Of a stretch of DNA of 64,000 bases, positions 16,717 through 25,729 are shown piece after piece (position 1 is the first letter of the stretch; every line of letters begins with the position of its first letter). Position numbers and translations under genes: made by a program. Location of the stretch: positions 62,001-126,000 of the forward strand of contig JALHLV010000004.1 in NCBI GenBank assembly GCA_022844405.1. The letters run 5' to 3'. This DNA is from Sphingomonadales bacterium (GTDB taxonomy: Bacteria > Pseudomonadota > Alphaproteobacteria > SMXS01). The notes under the pieces are model-generated. The model did no database searches and was not told where the DNA came from. It saw only the letters and a program-made list of their open reading frames with translations.

Positions 16717-17448
16717 ATGACCAAGCCCTCCCCGACCATGCGCCTCGACCGGCTGCTGTCCAACCTGGGCTACGGCAGCCGCAAGGAGATGACCGCCGCG
16801 ATCCGCAACGGCTGGGTGACCATAGGCGGCGCGGACGTCACCGATCCGGGATACCCGGTACCGCTTGACCGGGCGGACACCGTGCGACTCGACGGCGAAG
16901 TCATCGATCCGCCGCCGCCGATGGCGGTCATGCTGCACAAGCCGGCGGGCTACACCTGCTCGCACAACGATCTCGGCGCGCTGGTCTACGACCTGCTGCC
17001 CGACCGCTGGCGCATCCGCAAGCCGCCGCTGTCGATGGTGGGACGGCTCGACAAGGAAAGCACCGGCCAGTTGCTGCTGACCGACGACGGCGACCTGCTG
17101 CACCGGATCACCCATCCGCGCAGCCACGCGGCCAAGCACTATCGGGTCGCCCTGCGCGACAAGCTGCGCGGCGACGAAGCGGCCCTGTTCGGCGCGGGCG
17201 GCTTTCTGCTGGGCGGCGACGCCAAGCCGCTGAAGCCGGCGTCCTGGACGCCGGACGGGCCGGCGAGCGGCGTGATGGCGCTGGACGAGGGCCGCTACCA
17301 CCAGATCCGCCGCATGTTCGAGACGCTGGGCAACCTGGTGGTGTCGCTTCACCGCTTCCGCACCGGCGGCCTCGACCTCGGCGCCCTGCCCGAGGGCGCC
17401 TGGCGATATCTGGATGCCAGCGACCTGGAAATGCTGTTCAATCCCTAG
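16717..17448 (+). CDS. rsuA: RsuA-type 16S rRNA pseudouridine synthase
   Basis: 243 residues. An S4 RNA-binding domain (about 8-65: RLDRLLSNLGYGSRKEM, NGWVTIGG) is followed by the catalytic domain with GRLDKESTGQLLLTDDGDL, in which Asp112 is the catalytic residue, then the HRITHPRSHAAKHYRV and GRYHQIRRMFETLGN motifs. RsuA converts one uridine of 16S rRNA (U516 in E. coli) to pseudouridine. RsuA versus RluE/RluF is a judgement from the short S4-first layout. A GT14 gene starts 44 bases later. Confidence 0.88.
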   Translation: MTKPSPTMRLDRLLSNLGYGSRKEMTAAIRNGWVTIGGADVTDPGYPVPLDRADTVRLDGEVIDPPPPMAVMLHKPAGYTCSHNDLGALVYDLLPDRWRIRKPPLSMVGRLDKESTGQLLLTDDGDLLHRITHPRSHAAKHYRVALRDKLRGDEAALFGAGGFLLGGDAKPLKPASWTPDGPASGVMALDEGRYHQIRRMFETLGNLVVSLHRFRTGGLDLGALPEGAWRYLDASDLEMLFNP

Positions 17449-17492
17449 GAACCGGCCTTCCAATCGTCGGTAAACTGGGTGATTCTCGGCCG

Positions 17493-18446
17493 ATGCGAAT
17501 TGTCTATTTCATCCGGGCACATAGGGGGCCACGCCAGGTCGCGCGCCTGGTGGAGGCGCTGCGCCACGAGGGCGCGCGCTTCCTGATCCACATCGACCGC
17601 AAGGTGGACGAGGCCCCCTTCCGCGAGGCGCTGGCCGAACCCGGCTCGACGGACGACATCCGCTTCGCCCGGCGGCGCTTCGCCATGAACTGGGGCGGCT
17701 TCAGCCTGGTCGAGGCCACGCTGTCCGGCATGCGGGAAATCCTCGACGGGGGCACGCCCGAGCGCATCTGCTCCATGAGCGGGCAGGACTATCCGCTGAT
17801 CTCCAACGACGCCATCGCCGACTACCTCGCGCGGCAGCCGGACACCGAGTTCATCAGCTACGGCGCCATGCCGCCCGCGTTCTGGCCGCCCGGATACATG
17901 TCCCGCATCGAGCGCTACCACTTCTACGACTGGACGCCGCTGGTCTGGCCCGACAACACCAACGGCGTCATCTCGCGCCGCGCGACTTATCGGCTCCGGC
18001 TGGTCAGGAAACTGGCCCACTGGCTGTTGCCCAGGCGCCCTATCCCCGTCGGGTTCAGCCCCTATGGCGGTTCCGCCTGGTGGTGCCTGACCGGCGCGAC
18101 CGCCCGCCGCCTGCTGGAGATGTCGGACGCCCACCCCGAGCTGGGCCGCTTCTACCGGTACACCGAGCATCCGGAGGAAATGTATTTCCAGACGCTGCTG
18201 CTGAATTCGGGCATGGATCCGGCGCGCGTTCGCGGCGAGTACCGGCAAAACGAGCTCGGCGACTACCTGTGGTTCGTCGACTGGCGCGGGAAGGCGTCGC
18301 CGCGCACGCTGCGCGAAGACGACCTGGACCTGCTGCTCGCATCGAACCGCATGTTCGCGCGCAAGTTCGACGCCGAGATCGACAGCCGCATCCTGGACCT
18401 GATCGATAAAGCCCGTCCGGCACATTCGATCCGGCTCCCTTCATGA
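17493..18446 (+). CDS. GT14 family beta-1,6-N-acetylglucosaminyltransferase-like protein
   Basis: 317 residues. Core-2/I-branching enzyme features: N-terminal IVYFIRAHRGPRQVARLVEAL, FLIHIDRKVD, a SGQDYPLISN loop, and a YGGSAWWCLTG stretch followed by EHPEEMYFQTLLLNS. This family adds GlcNAc (or xylose) branches without a DxD motif. Bacterial homologs usually serve surface glycan synthesis. The last four bases overlap the sulfotransferase start (ATGA), showing translational coupling. Confidence 0.85.
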   Translation: MRIVYFIRAHRGPRQVARLVEALRHEGARFLIHIDRKVDEAPFREALAEPGSTDDIRFARRRFAMNWGGFSLVEATLSGMREILDGGTPERICSMSGQDYPLISNDAIADYLARQPDTEFISYGAMPPAFWPPGYMSRIERYHFYDWTPLVWPDNTNGVISRRATYRLRLVRKLAHWLLPRRPIPVGFSPYGGSAWWCLTGATARRLLEMSDAHPELGRFYRYTEHPEEMYFQTLLLNSGMDPARVRGEYRQNELGDYLWFVDWRGKASPRTLREDDLDLLLASNRMFARKFDAEIDSRILDLIDKARPAHSIRLPS

Positions 18447-19357
18447 CGCCCGGGACCCGCGTCCATGTCGGACTTTTCGTCATCGGCGCGATGAAGTGCG
18501 GCTCCACGACGCTTTACGACCTGCTGGCAACCCATCCCCAGATCTGCATGTGCCGCGAAAAGGAGCCCGCCCATTTCGTCGGAGCCGACGTCATCGGCGC
18601 GCTGCGGCCTTCCCGGGTCAAGCGCTGGTGGACGCTGGAGGCCTATCACGGCCTGTTCGAGCCGACCGCCGAGACCCGGATCTTCGGCGAGGCGAGCACC
18701 TTCTATACCCAGCTCCCGGCGACGGCGGGCGTCGCAGCGCGCATCCACGCCTACAACCCCGACGCCAGGCTGATCTACATCGTCCGCAATCCTTTCGCCC
18801 GGATGGTGAGCCACTACAACCACAGCTATCGCGAAGGTGACGAGCGACGGGCGATCACCGAAGCCGTGGTGGAGGATCCGCGATACCTCGACCTGAGCGA
18901 CTACGCGATGCAGCTCGCGCCGTTCCGTGAGATCTTCCCCGAGGACAACATCAAAGTCCTTGTCCTCGAACGCTTCCGGGCCGCGCAGGCCGACACGATG
19001 GACATGATCCATGACTGGCTGGGCCTGCGGCCGGCAGATCGAAACGCCAGCCCCCCGGAACATGCCGTTCACGTGACGGATCGGCGGGTCGGGCCACTGC
19101 GGGGCGGGCTGCGGCGCGAGAACTTCCTGGGTCTCTGGGACTCGTGGCTGTGGAGGTCACTCAGCAGGAACGCGCCGCCATGGGTGAAGGAAGCCGTCAG
19201 GTCGCTCGTCTATAGCCGGCGGATCGACACGCGCGACGTCCCCTATGACAGGCTCCGGTCCCTGGTCGGTGAGCGGCTGGCCGAGGGCGCCGGCCGATTT
19301 CGCGGCATGATCGGCGACGACCTGCCGGAATGGCGGGTTGGCCCAACCGCCCTGTGA
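18443..19357 (+). CDS. PAPS-dependent sulfotransferase
   Basis: 304 residues. The 5'-phosphosulfate loop is GAMKCGSTTLYDLL (about 14-27) and the 3'-phosphate motif is YIVRNPFARMVSHYNH (about 112-127), as in heparan and bacterial NodH-type sulfotransferases. FGEASTFYT holds the acidic/catalytic region. It transfers sulfate from PAPS to a hydroxyl or amine, likely of a sugar given the glycan neighbours (inference). Start overlaps the GT14 stop by 4 bases. Confidence 0.88.
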   Translation: MTPGTRVHVGLFVIGAMKCGSTTLYDLLATHPQICMCREKEPAHFVGADVIGALRPSRVKRWWTLEAYHGLFEPTAETRIFGEASTFYTQLPATAGVAARIHAYNPDARLIYIVRNPFARMVSHYNHSYREGDERRAITEAVVEDPRYLDLSDYAMQLAPFREIFPEDNIKVLVLERFRAAQADTMDMIHDWLGLRPADRNASPPEHAVHVTDRRVGPLRGGLRRENFLGLWDSWLWRSLSRNAPPWVKEAVRSLVYSRRIDTRDVPYDRLRSLVGERLAEGAGRFRGMIGDDLPEWRVGPTAL

Positions 19358-19446
19358 CGCTGCGCCTGTATGCCCTTGGGGCTCTGCACCCTTGCCGCCA
19401 ATGGTCCGGGAGGACTAGGCTTGGGCCGTTGGACAAGGGGTCAGGG

Positions 19447-20166
19447 TTGGGCCTGTTTCGGAAATCCATCGTCCGTCGGTTGAAGCGGCACGGCATCGTG
19501 CGGGCGCCGCGGCATTTGCGCGAGTTCGAGGCCGAAGCCGCCCGCATCAACGGGCGTCACCGCCGTCAGACGCTGGCCGATGTCGAGGCGCTCAGGGCCA
19601 GATATGCCGCTCCAATCCTGGGCGACGTGCTGGTGTGGGACCTGATCCGCGCCCTGACCGACGTGCACGACGCCACCGATCCCCAGTTGGGCAGCACCAG
19701 CCAGCTTACCCACACGATCAACGTCGCCGCCGCCATGGAGCGCGACGGCGTCACCGATGAGGACCTGCTGGTGGCGGCGCTGGTCCACGATACCGGCAAG
19801 CTGCTGCTGACGGTCGGAGAGGCGCCGGAGAACGTGTTGTGCATGAACGAACCCATCGGCGAGTACGCGCCCGGCGTGGGCCTCGACACCTGCGTGTTCC
19901 AGTGGAACCACGACGAGTTCGCCTGGTCCCGCTACCGCGAGCATGTGCCGGCCCATCTCGCCTGGCTGCTGCGCTATCACAGCATCTATCCCGACCGGTG
20001 CGCGCCGCTGATGGACGACCGCGACCGCGCGTGGACGGCGCGCTACCTGAAGCCGTTCAGTCACTACGATCAGGATTTCAAGTCGCCGTTCCGGCCGGCC
20101 GACCGGCCACTCGAACACTGGCGCGAGCTGATCTTCGACCGTTTCCCGCGCCCCATCCCGTTCTAG
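19447..20166 (+). CDS. myo-inositol oxygenase (MIOX) family diiron protein
   Basis: 239 residues from TTG 19447, preceded by AAGGGG; earlier in-frame starts overlap the sulfotransferase gene. All six di-iron ligands of human MIOX and its substrate lysine have counterparts: His89 (QLTHTI), His114-Asp115 with Lys118 (HDTGK), His155 (WNHDEF), His178 (RYHSIYP) and Asp208 (SHYDQDF); DVHDATDPQ matches the DESDPD segment. MIOX cleaves inositol to glucuronate with O2. This one is shorter, with about 30 residues missing between Lys118 and His155, so the substrate may differ. It sits between sulfotransferase and glf. Confidence 0.78.
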   Translation: MGLFRKSIVRRLKRHGIVRAPRHLREFEAEAARINGRHRRQTLADVEALRARYAAPILGDVLVWDLIRALTDVHDATDPQLGSTSQLTHTINVAAAMERDGVTDEDLLVAALVHDTGKLLLTVGEAPENVLCMNEPIGEYAPGVGLDTCVFQWNHDEFAWSRYREHVPAHLAWLLRYHSIYPDRCAPLMDDRDRAWTARYLKPFSHYDQDFKSPFRPADRPLEHWRELIFDRFPRPIPF

Positions 20167-20176
20167 GGCGGCGTCG

Positions 20177-21286
20177 TTGCCCCGACAGCAGCCTGAGATC
20201 GTCGTCGTCGGCGCGGGCTTTTCCGGCGCGGTCGTGGCGCGTTCCCTGGCCGATGCCGGCCACCGCGTCCGCATCATCGAGCGGCGCGGCCATATCGGCG
20301 GCAATGCGTATGATGATTTCGATGCCCACGGCATCCTGGTGCACCGCCACGGGCCGCACCTGTTCCATACCAATTCGGCCCGGGTGTTCGACTACCTCGG
20401 CCGGTTCACCGCCTGGCGGCCTTATGAGCACCGCGTGCTGTCGAGCGTGGGCGGCAAGCTGCTGCCGGTGCCGATCAATCTCGACACCATCAACGGCTTC
20501 TTCGGCCTGGACCTGACCGAGGCGGAGGCGGCGGCCCATCTCGCCCGCATCCGCGAGCCGCGCGACCCGGTGCTGACCAGCGAGGACGTGGTGGTCAACG
20601 CCGTGGGCCGCGACCTCTACGAAGCCATGTTCCGCAACTACACCAGGAAGCAGTGGGGCCTCGACCCATCGGCGCTGGACGCCAGCGTGGCCGCGCGGAT
20701 CCCCGTGCGCACGAGCCGCGACGACCGCTACTTCACCGATAGCTACCAGGCAATGCCCGCGGACGGTTATTCGGCGCTGTTCCGGCGGATGCTCGATCAC
20801 CCCGCCATCGCGGTGGAATGCGGGGTGGATTTCTTTACCGTGCGGGACCGGCTTGTGCCCCGCCACCTGATCTATACCGGCCCGGTCGACGGCTTCTTTG
20901 GACATGTCCTGGGCCGCCTGCCCTACCGGTCGCTGCGCTTCGAGCACGAGCATGTCGCCGGCACCGGCAGCTTCCAGCCGGCCGCGACTGTCAACTATCC
21001 CAACGAGCACGCATTCACGCGGATCACCGAGTTCCGCAAGATCACCGGGCAGGCGGCAACCGGCACGTCGATCGTGCGCGAATATCCGCAGGCGGAGGGC
21101 GAACCCTACTATCCCGTGCCCAATCCGGCGAACCAGGCGCTCCACCACCGCTACCGCGCGCTGGCGAGGGCCGAAGAGGACGTCACCTTTGTCGGAAGAC
21201 TGGCCGAATACCGCTATTACAACATGGACCAGGCCGTCGGCTCGGCGCTGAAGGTGGCGGGCCGGCTCGTCCGGGCGCTGTCGTAA
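20177..21286 (+). CDS. glf: UDP-galactopyranose mutase
   Basis: 369 residues, the usual bacterial length. FAD-binding VVGAGFSGAVVARSL, then RRGHIGGNAYDD, YGPHLFHT-type motif HRHGPHLFHTNS, VPINLDTINGFF, YTRKQWGLDP and the C-terminal YYPVPN and EYRYYNMDQ are all diagnostic. It interconverts UDP-galactopyranose and UDP-galactofuranose, supplying galactofuranose to surface glycans. Start is TTG 20177, 10 bases after the MIOX-like stop, so probably the same operon. No obvious galactofuranosyltransferase is in the window. Confidence 0.93.
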   Translation: MPRQQPEIVVVGAGFSGAVVARSLADAGHRVRIIERRGHIGGNAYDDFDAHGILVHRHGPHLFHTNSARVFDYLGRFTAWRPYEHRVLSSVGGKLLPVPINLDTINGFFGLDLTEAEAAAHLARIREPRDPVLTSEDVVVNAVGRDLYEAMFRNYTRKQWGLDPSALDASVAARIPVRTSRDDRYFTDSYQAMPADGYSALFRRMLDHPAIAVECGVDFFTVRDRLVPRHLIYTGPVDGFFGHVLGRLPYRSLRFEHEHVAGTGSFQPAATVNYPNEHAFTRITEFRKITGQAATGTSIVREYPQAEGEPYYPVPNPANQALHHRYRALARAEEDVTFVGRLAEYRYYNMDQAVGSALKVAGRLVRALS

Positions 21287-21292
21287 GCCGCC

Positions 21293-22528
21293 TCAGGCCC
21301 AGGATTCGGTCAGGGCCGAGTAGACCAGGGTACGCAGATCCCGGCGCAGCGCGATGCGGTGCGGCGACTGCAGCACCTGGGTCATGAACACCACGGTCAG
21401 GTCCTCCTTCGGGTCGATCCAGAAGGCGGTCGAGGCGGCGCCGCCCCAGAAGAACTCGCCCACCGTGCCGGGAAGGCGCGTCCGCGCCACGTCGGTGGTC
21501 ACGCCGCAGCCCAGCGAGAAGCCGATGCCCGCATAGCCAGCCTCGTTGAACTGGGCCGACGCCAGGCCGATCTCGGTCATGTCCTTGCCGCCGGGCAGGT
21601 GGTTGAGGCTGAACAGCGCGACGGTCTTGGCGCCGAGGATGCGCTGGCCGTCCAGCTCGCCGCCGTTCAGCAGCATGCGACAGAACCGCATGTAGTCGCC
21701 CGCCGTCGACACCAGCCCGCCGCCGCCCGATTCGAACACCGGCGGCGCGGCATAGGTGCTGGCCTGGGCGTCGTCCTGCAGCTTGATGCCGCCTTCGGGC
21801 CTGGCCACGTAGCAGGTGGTGAAGCGCTCGAGCTTGTCGGCCGGGACGTGGAACGCCGTGTCTGTCATGCCCAACGGCTCGAACAGTGTCGTGCGCAGGA
21901 AGTCGCCGAACGTCCGGCCGGAGATCTTCTGCACCAGGTAACCCAGCACGTCGATCGACACCGAATAGTTCCAGGCCTCACCCGGCGAGCATTCCAGCGG
22001 CAGCTCGGCCAGGTCCTCGATGAAGCCGTCGAGGTCGCGCGGACCCGGCATGTCGGCCACCTTGCGCTTGCGGTAGGCGGCGTCGACATTGGTCCGCGCG
22101 AGGAAGCCGTATGTCAGACCGGCCGTGTGGGTGAACAGGTCGATCACCTTCATCGGGCGCCGGACCGGCGTGGTCAGGAAGGCGCCCGGCACGCCGCCGG
22201 CGAACACGGCCAGGTTCTTCCACGACGGGATATGGGTGGCGACGTCGTCGTCCAGGCCGATCAGGCCCTGCTCGACCAGGATCATCAGCGCCACGGCGGT
22301 GATCGGCTTGGTCATGGAATAGATGCGGAAGATGGCGTCTTCGCGCATGGGCTTGCCGCGCTCCAGGTCCATGGAGCCGAGCATGCCGTTATAGGCCAGC
22401 TCGCCGTGCCGCCAGACCTGGATCAGGCTGCCCGGAATCTCTCCGGGACCGACATATTTCCGCTCCAGCATCTCGTTGATGCGGTCCAGACGCTTGCCCG
22501 ACAGGCCGATCTGCTTTGCTTTACCCAC
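21293..22528 (-). CDS. serine hydrolase, class C beta-lactamase fold (esterase EstB type)
   Basis: 411 residues from GTG 22528 (GGGGAGAG box). The nucleophile motif is YSMTKP (Ser71-x-x-Lys74), the second is WNYSVSIDVLG (Tyr-x-Ser type), with GGGGLVSTAGDYMRFCRML and PGTVGEFFWGGAASTAF as later family blocks. Such proteins are mostly esterases or peptidases, not antibiotic lactamases. No signal peptide. Convergent with glf, 6 bases apart. Confidence 0.9.
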   Translation of the reverse strand: MGKAKQIGLSGKRLDRINEMLERKYVGPGEIPGSLIQVWRHGELAYNGMLGSMDLERGKPMREDAIFRIYSMTKPITAVALMILVEQGLIGLDDDVATHIPSWKNLAVFAGGVPGAFLTTPVRRPMKVIDLFTHTAGLTYGFLARTNVDAAYRKRKVADMPGPRDLDGFIEDLAELPLECSPGEAWNYSVSIDVLGYLVQKISGRTFGDFLRTTLFEPLGMTDTAFHVPADKLERFTTCYVARPEGGIKLQDDAQASTYAAPPVFESGGGGLVSTAGDYMRFCRMLLNGGELDGQRILGAKTVALFSLNHLPGGKDMTEIGLASAQFNEAGYAGIGFSLGCGVTTDVARTRLPGTVGEFFWGGAASTAFWIDPKEDLTVVFMTQVLQSPHRIALRRDLRTLVYSALTESWA

Positions 22529-22639
22529 GACGCTCTCTCCCCGGAAGGTGGCGGCAGTCTAGCCTCGCCTTCATCGGGGAAGGAAAGGGAAAGTAGGCGC
22601 ACTTCAACGCGCCGGCATCAAACCTGACTCTCATCCGAT

Positions 22640-22825
22640 CTACGGCTCGTCGACGCTATAGCGGTGCTCGGCGGGAATCTCGGCACTCTCAATGAGCGTC
22701 ATCTCCGCATCGGTAAGGTGCGCACTCGCGATCGCTTCGCGCCGCGCCTGCTTCGGCGCATGCAAGGTCTTGGCTGAAACGCTACGTAACGTGCGAATTA
22801 TCGCCTGTTTCAAGATGCTCAGCAC
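22640..22825 (-). CDS. 61-residue hypothetical protein
   Basis: Possible small protein from GTG 22825: MLSILKQAIIRTLRSVSAK, ending AEHRYSVDEP. It begins 8 bases after the TonB-domain gene, with a GAGAGCGG sequence before the GTG, consistent with an operon. Soluble, helical, no known motif. An ATG at 22864 would overlap the TonB gene. Confidence 0.38.
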   Translation of the reverse strand: MLSILKQAIIRTLRSVSAKTLHAPKQARREAIASAHLTDAEMTLIESAEIPAEHRYSVDEP

Positions 22826-22833
22826 GTCCGCTC

Positions 22834-23847
22834 TCAGCCCCCCGGTTGCCCCTTCAGCACCCACTCCATGTAGCGGCGGACAATGGGAAACGGCGCCGGG
22901 GTCATGGCCATGTTCGGATCGGCGATCACCTCAATGCCGCAGGGCGCCACGAAGGATTCCATCTCCATCAGGCCCTTGATGACGGTGCTGCCGTCCTTGT
23001 CGGGGAACACCGCCGGGCCGGTGGGATCGGCCACGGTCATGGCGGTGGGCTCCTGGGTCTTGTCCCTGGGCAGGAAGGCGATCGGGCAGACCGACATGCG
23101 CTGGCCGATCAGCGACACCAGCCAGCCCCTGTCCTTCACCGCCGCGACCTCGAGCTTGTAGTAGCGGGCCACGCAGACCGTGTCGGCGCCGGCCATGCCG
23201 CAGATCAGGTTCCAGGCGCCGACGCTGTCGGTGCCCGGCGCGCTGGTCTGGAAGGTGCCCGAGCCGTCGTCGTGGAAGCGGTAGTAGACGCCGTCGACCT
23301 TGCCTTCCTGGTAGGCGCGCTTGTCTTCCTTGTTCACGCCGGTACGGGCATCGGCGACGAATTTCTTCTGGACGTCAACAAGGCCAGGCTTGGCGACGAT
23401 ATAGGTGCCCTTGGCCTGGTCGGGCGCCTTGTCGATCTGGAACACCACCCGGAACATGTGGGTGGCGGCGACGGGATTGCCGTTCTCGGTCGCCGGCTGG
23501 AAGCGCCACCTGGTCCCGGCTTCGGCGACGGCGGCCTTGTCGAGGGAGGCCGAGCCGCTGCCCTGGTCGACGGCGACCGTCGCCGGATCGACCGAGCCGT
23601 CGGGACGGACGACGAACTTCAGCACCACCGCGCCTTCCTCGCCCTTCTGGAACGCGTCGGACGGATAGGCCGGCTGGGTGATCGGGCGCGCCGGATCCTG
23701 CCGCGGATCGGTGCGGCTGGCGCTCGCGGCCACCATAGCGGGCGTCGACTGCGGCGCTTCGGGCGCGGCAACCGCCGGCATAGATGTCCAGGCCATCATG
23801 GCAATTGCAGCGATCGCCAGCAGCGCGACCCGTTCAGTCCGGCGCAT
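22834..23847 (-). CDS. periplasmic TonB C-terminal-domain protein
   Basis: 337 residues. A signal peptide (LLAIAAIAMMAWTSMPAVAA) is followed by a TonB_C domain (about 55-138) with ITQPAYPSDAFQKGEEGAVVLKF in parts, VRPDGSVD and AGTRWRFQPATENG. The remaining 200 residues are an unrecognised domain with several cysteines (CGMAGADTVC, VCPIAF, PCGIEV). Standard TonB has a membrane anchor and a proline-rich stretch before this domain; here the anchor looks cleavable and the order is reversed, so energy transduction to an outer-membrane receptor is doubtful. Confidence 0.72.
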   Translation of the reverse strand: MRRTERVALLAIAAIAMMAWTSMPAVAAPEAPQSTPAMVAASASRTDPRQDPARPITQPAYPSDAFQKGEEGAVVLKFVVRPDGSVDPATVAVDQGSGSASLDKAAVAEAGTRWRFQPATENGNPVAATHMFRVVFQIDKAPDQAKGTYIVAKPGLVDVQKKFVADARTGVNKEDKRAYQEGKVDGVYYRFHDDGSGTFQTSAPGTDSVGAWNLICGMAGADTVCVARYYKLEVAAVKDRGWLVSLIGQRMSVCPIAFLPRDKTQEPTAMTVADPTGPAVFPDKDGSTVIKGLMEMESFVAPCGIEVIADPNMAMTPAPFPIVRRYMEWVLKGQPGG

Positions 23848-24011
23848 CAGGCCAGTCTCCGTGTTGGTGAACCCCGTTTCGTGCGCCGGAGGCTATCGGA
23901 TGGAGGCTCCGGCCACAAGGCGTGGACTTTCAGTAGCCTACGCGCCGCCGTAACCAAAGTGTAACACGGCTTCTATACCCTCCCGGACCTGTCAATCCCA
24001 TCCTGGATCCG

Positions 24012-25628
24012 ATGATCTCTCCGGCTGAACTCCTGCTGAACGTGCTGGCCGGCCTGGGCCTGTTCTTCGTCGGCATCAAGATGGTCGGACGGAATCTGAA
24101 CACGCTGGCCAGCGACCAGTTCCGGCGGCGTATCCGCCAGGCGAGCGACAATGTCGGGGTGTCCGCGCTTTTCGGCGCCGTTACCGGCTTCGTCACCCAG
24201 AGCGGCAGGACGACATCGTTCATCATGGCGAGCTTCGTCCAGGGCGGGCTGCTGGACGTGCGCCGGGCGCTGACCATCGTCGTCTGGGCGAATTTCGGCT
24301 GCACGCTCATCATCTCCGCCGCGGTGATCCCGATTCACCTGTTCGCGCTGTTCCTGCTCGGCACCGCCGGAGCCTGTATCGCGTTCGAGCGGCCAAAGCC
24401 GCTGCTCAATGCCGCCAATGCCATATTCGGCCTGGCGCTGATGCTGTTCGGCCTGCGGATGATGTCGGCGTCGGCGTCGGTGCTCACGGAGCTGCACTGG
24501 TTCTCGAGCGTCCTCGAATTCGTCAATGCCTCGCTGGCCTACGCCTTCCTGATGGGCCTGGTGCTTACCTTCATCGCGCAGTCCCACATGGCTATCATCC
24601 TGATCACCGTGACGCTTGCGACCAGCGGCATCTTCAACTTCAACCAGACGCTGATGGTGATCTATGGGGCGCATGCGGGTTCCAGCCTCGTCACCTATGT
24701 CACCGGCGTGCACTTCCGCGGACGGCCCCGCCAGGTCGTCATCGGGCAGATACTCTACAATCTGGCCGGCCTCCTGCTATTCCTCAGCATCTTCCTGATC
24801 GACTACGTCATGACCGGAAGCGATCAGGTGATGGACCGGATCACCCGCTCGGTCAGCCACTCGCCGGGCGTCCAGGCGGCCATGATCGCCATCGTCTTCA
24901 ACCTGGTCACGCCGAGCCTGTTGACCATCCTGATGCCCTGGTTCCATCGCCTGTGCGACAAACTGTCGCCGCAGCGCGAGGAGGAAGAGCTGGCCCGGCT
25001 CCGGTACCTCCATGACGAGATCGCCGGCAATCCGGTCGCGACCCTGATGCTGGCCGAGAAGGAACAGCTCAGGCTGATCCGCCGCCTGCCGGCCTATCTC
25101 GACCAGGCCAGGGCCGACGCCCAGAAGGGCAGCATCGACCTCACGTATCAGCATACGGCATTCATCGAGGTGAGCGGCCGCATCCAGCGCTTCCAGAGCG
25201 CCCTGATGGCGCACAACCTGTCGCCGGAAGACACCGAATGGCTGCTTAACCAGCAAAAGCGGCAGGAGCTGCTGAACGCGGTCGAGGAAGCCTGTCTCGA
25301 CCTCTGCCGCACCGTCACCATCAACGGGGACAGCCAAGTGGAGCGCCTCAGTTCAGGCATCGTCGAGGCGCTGGACACGGTGATCCTGACGGTGATCAGC
25401 GCCATGGACGGAACCGACCGCGCCGAACTCGACATGCTCGAGATCATGACCCGCGATCGCGGGCCGGCGATGGAGAGCGTGCGGCGGAAGTACCTGACGT
25501 CGGAGGAGCAGCTTTCCGCCGACGCGCGCGGCCGGGTGCTGCAGATCACCAGCCTGTTCGAGCGCGCCACGTGGTCGCTGCGGCGATTTGGCAGTCTCCT
25601 CGCGGTCTCGCCGTCGTTCACGACCTGA
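24012..25628 (+). CDS. Na+/phosphate cotransporter family protein with PhoU-like tail
   Basis: 538 residues. The N-terminal 310 residues hold about eight membrane helices and the two inverted Na/Pi repeats, seen as GAVTGFVTQSGRTTSFIMASF and GLVLTFIAQSHMAIILITVTL (QSGRTT and QSHMA correspond to the QSSSA-type loops). The C-terminal 210 residues are a helical PhoU-like cytosolic domain. The family (NptA/YjbB) moves phosphate with sodium, YjbB acting in efflux. The QSS loop variation leaves substrate open. Stands alone. Confidence 0.87.
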   Translation: MISPAELLLNVLAGLGLFFVGIKMVGRNLNTLASDQFRRRIRQASDNVGVSALFGAVTGFVTQSGRTTSFIMASFVQGGLLDVRRALTIVVWANFGCTLIISAAVIPIHLFALFLLGTAGACIAFERPKPLLNAANAIFGLALMLFGLRMMSASASVLTELHWFSSVLEFVNASLAYAFLMGLVLTFIAQSHMAIILITVTLATSGIFNFNQTLMVIYGAHAGSSLVTYVTGVHFRGRPRQVVIGQILYNLAGLLLFLSIFLIDYVMTGSDQVMDRITRSVSHSPGVQAAMIAIVFNLVTPSLLTILMPWFHRLCDKLSPQREEEELARLRYLHDEIAGNPVATLMLAEKEQLRLIRRLPAYLDQARADAQKGSIDLTYQHTAFIEVSGRIQRFQSALMAHNLSPEDTEWLLNQQKRQELLNAVEEACLDLCRTVTINGDSQVERLSSGIVEALDTVILTVISAMDGTDRAELDMLEIMTRDRGPAMESVRRKYLTSEEQLSADARGRVLQITSLFERATWSLRRFGSLLAVSPSFTT

Positions 25629-25729
25629 ACCCGCCGGGTCATCTCGCGGTTGTGCCGGCCCGCGGTTTTGCCCACACTGGCCGCGCCGGTGCGGGGAACC
25701 CGGCCCTGACGCAATCTGGGGAGACACCG

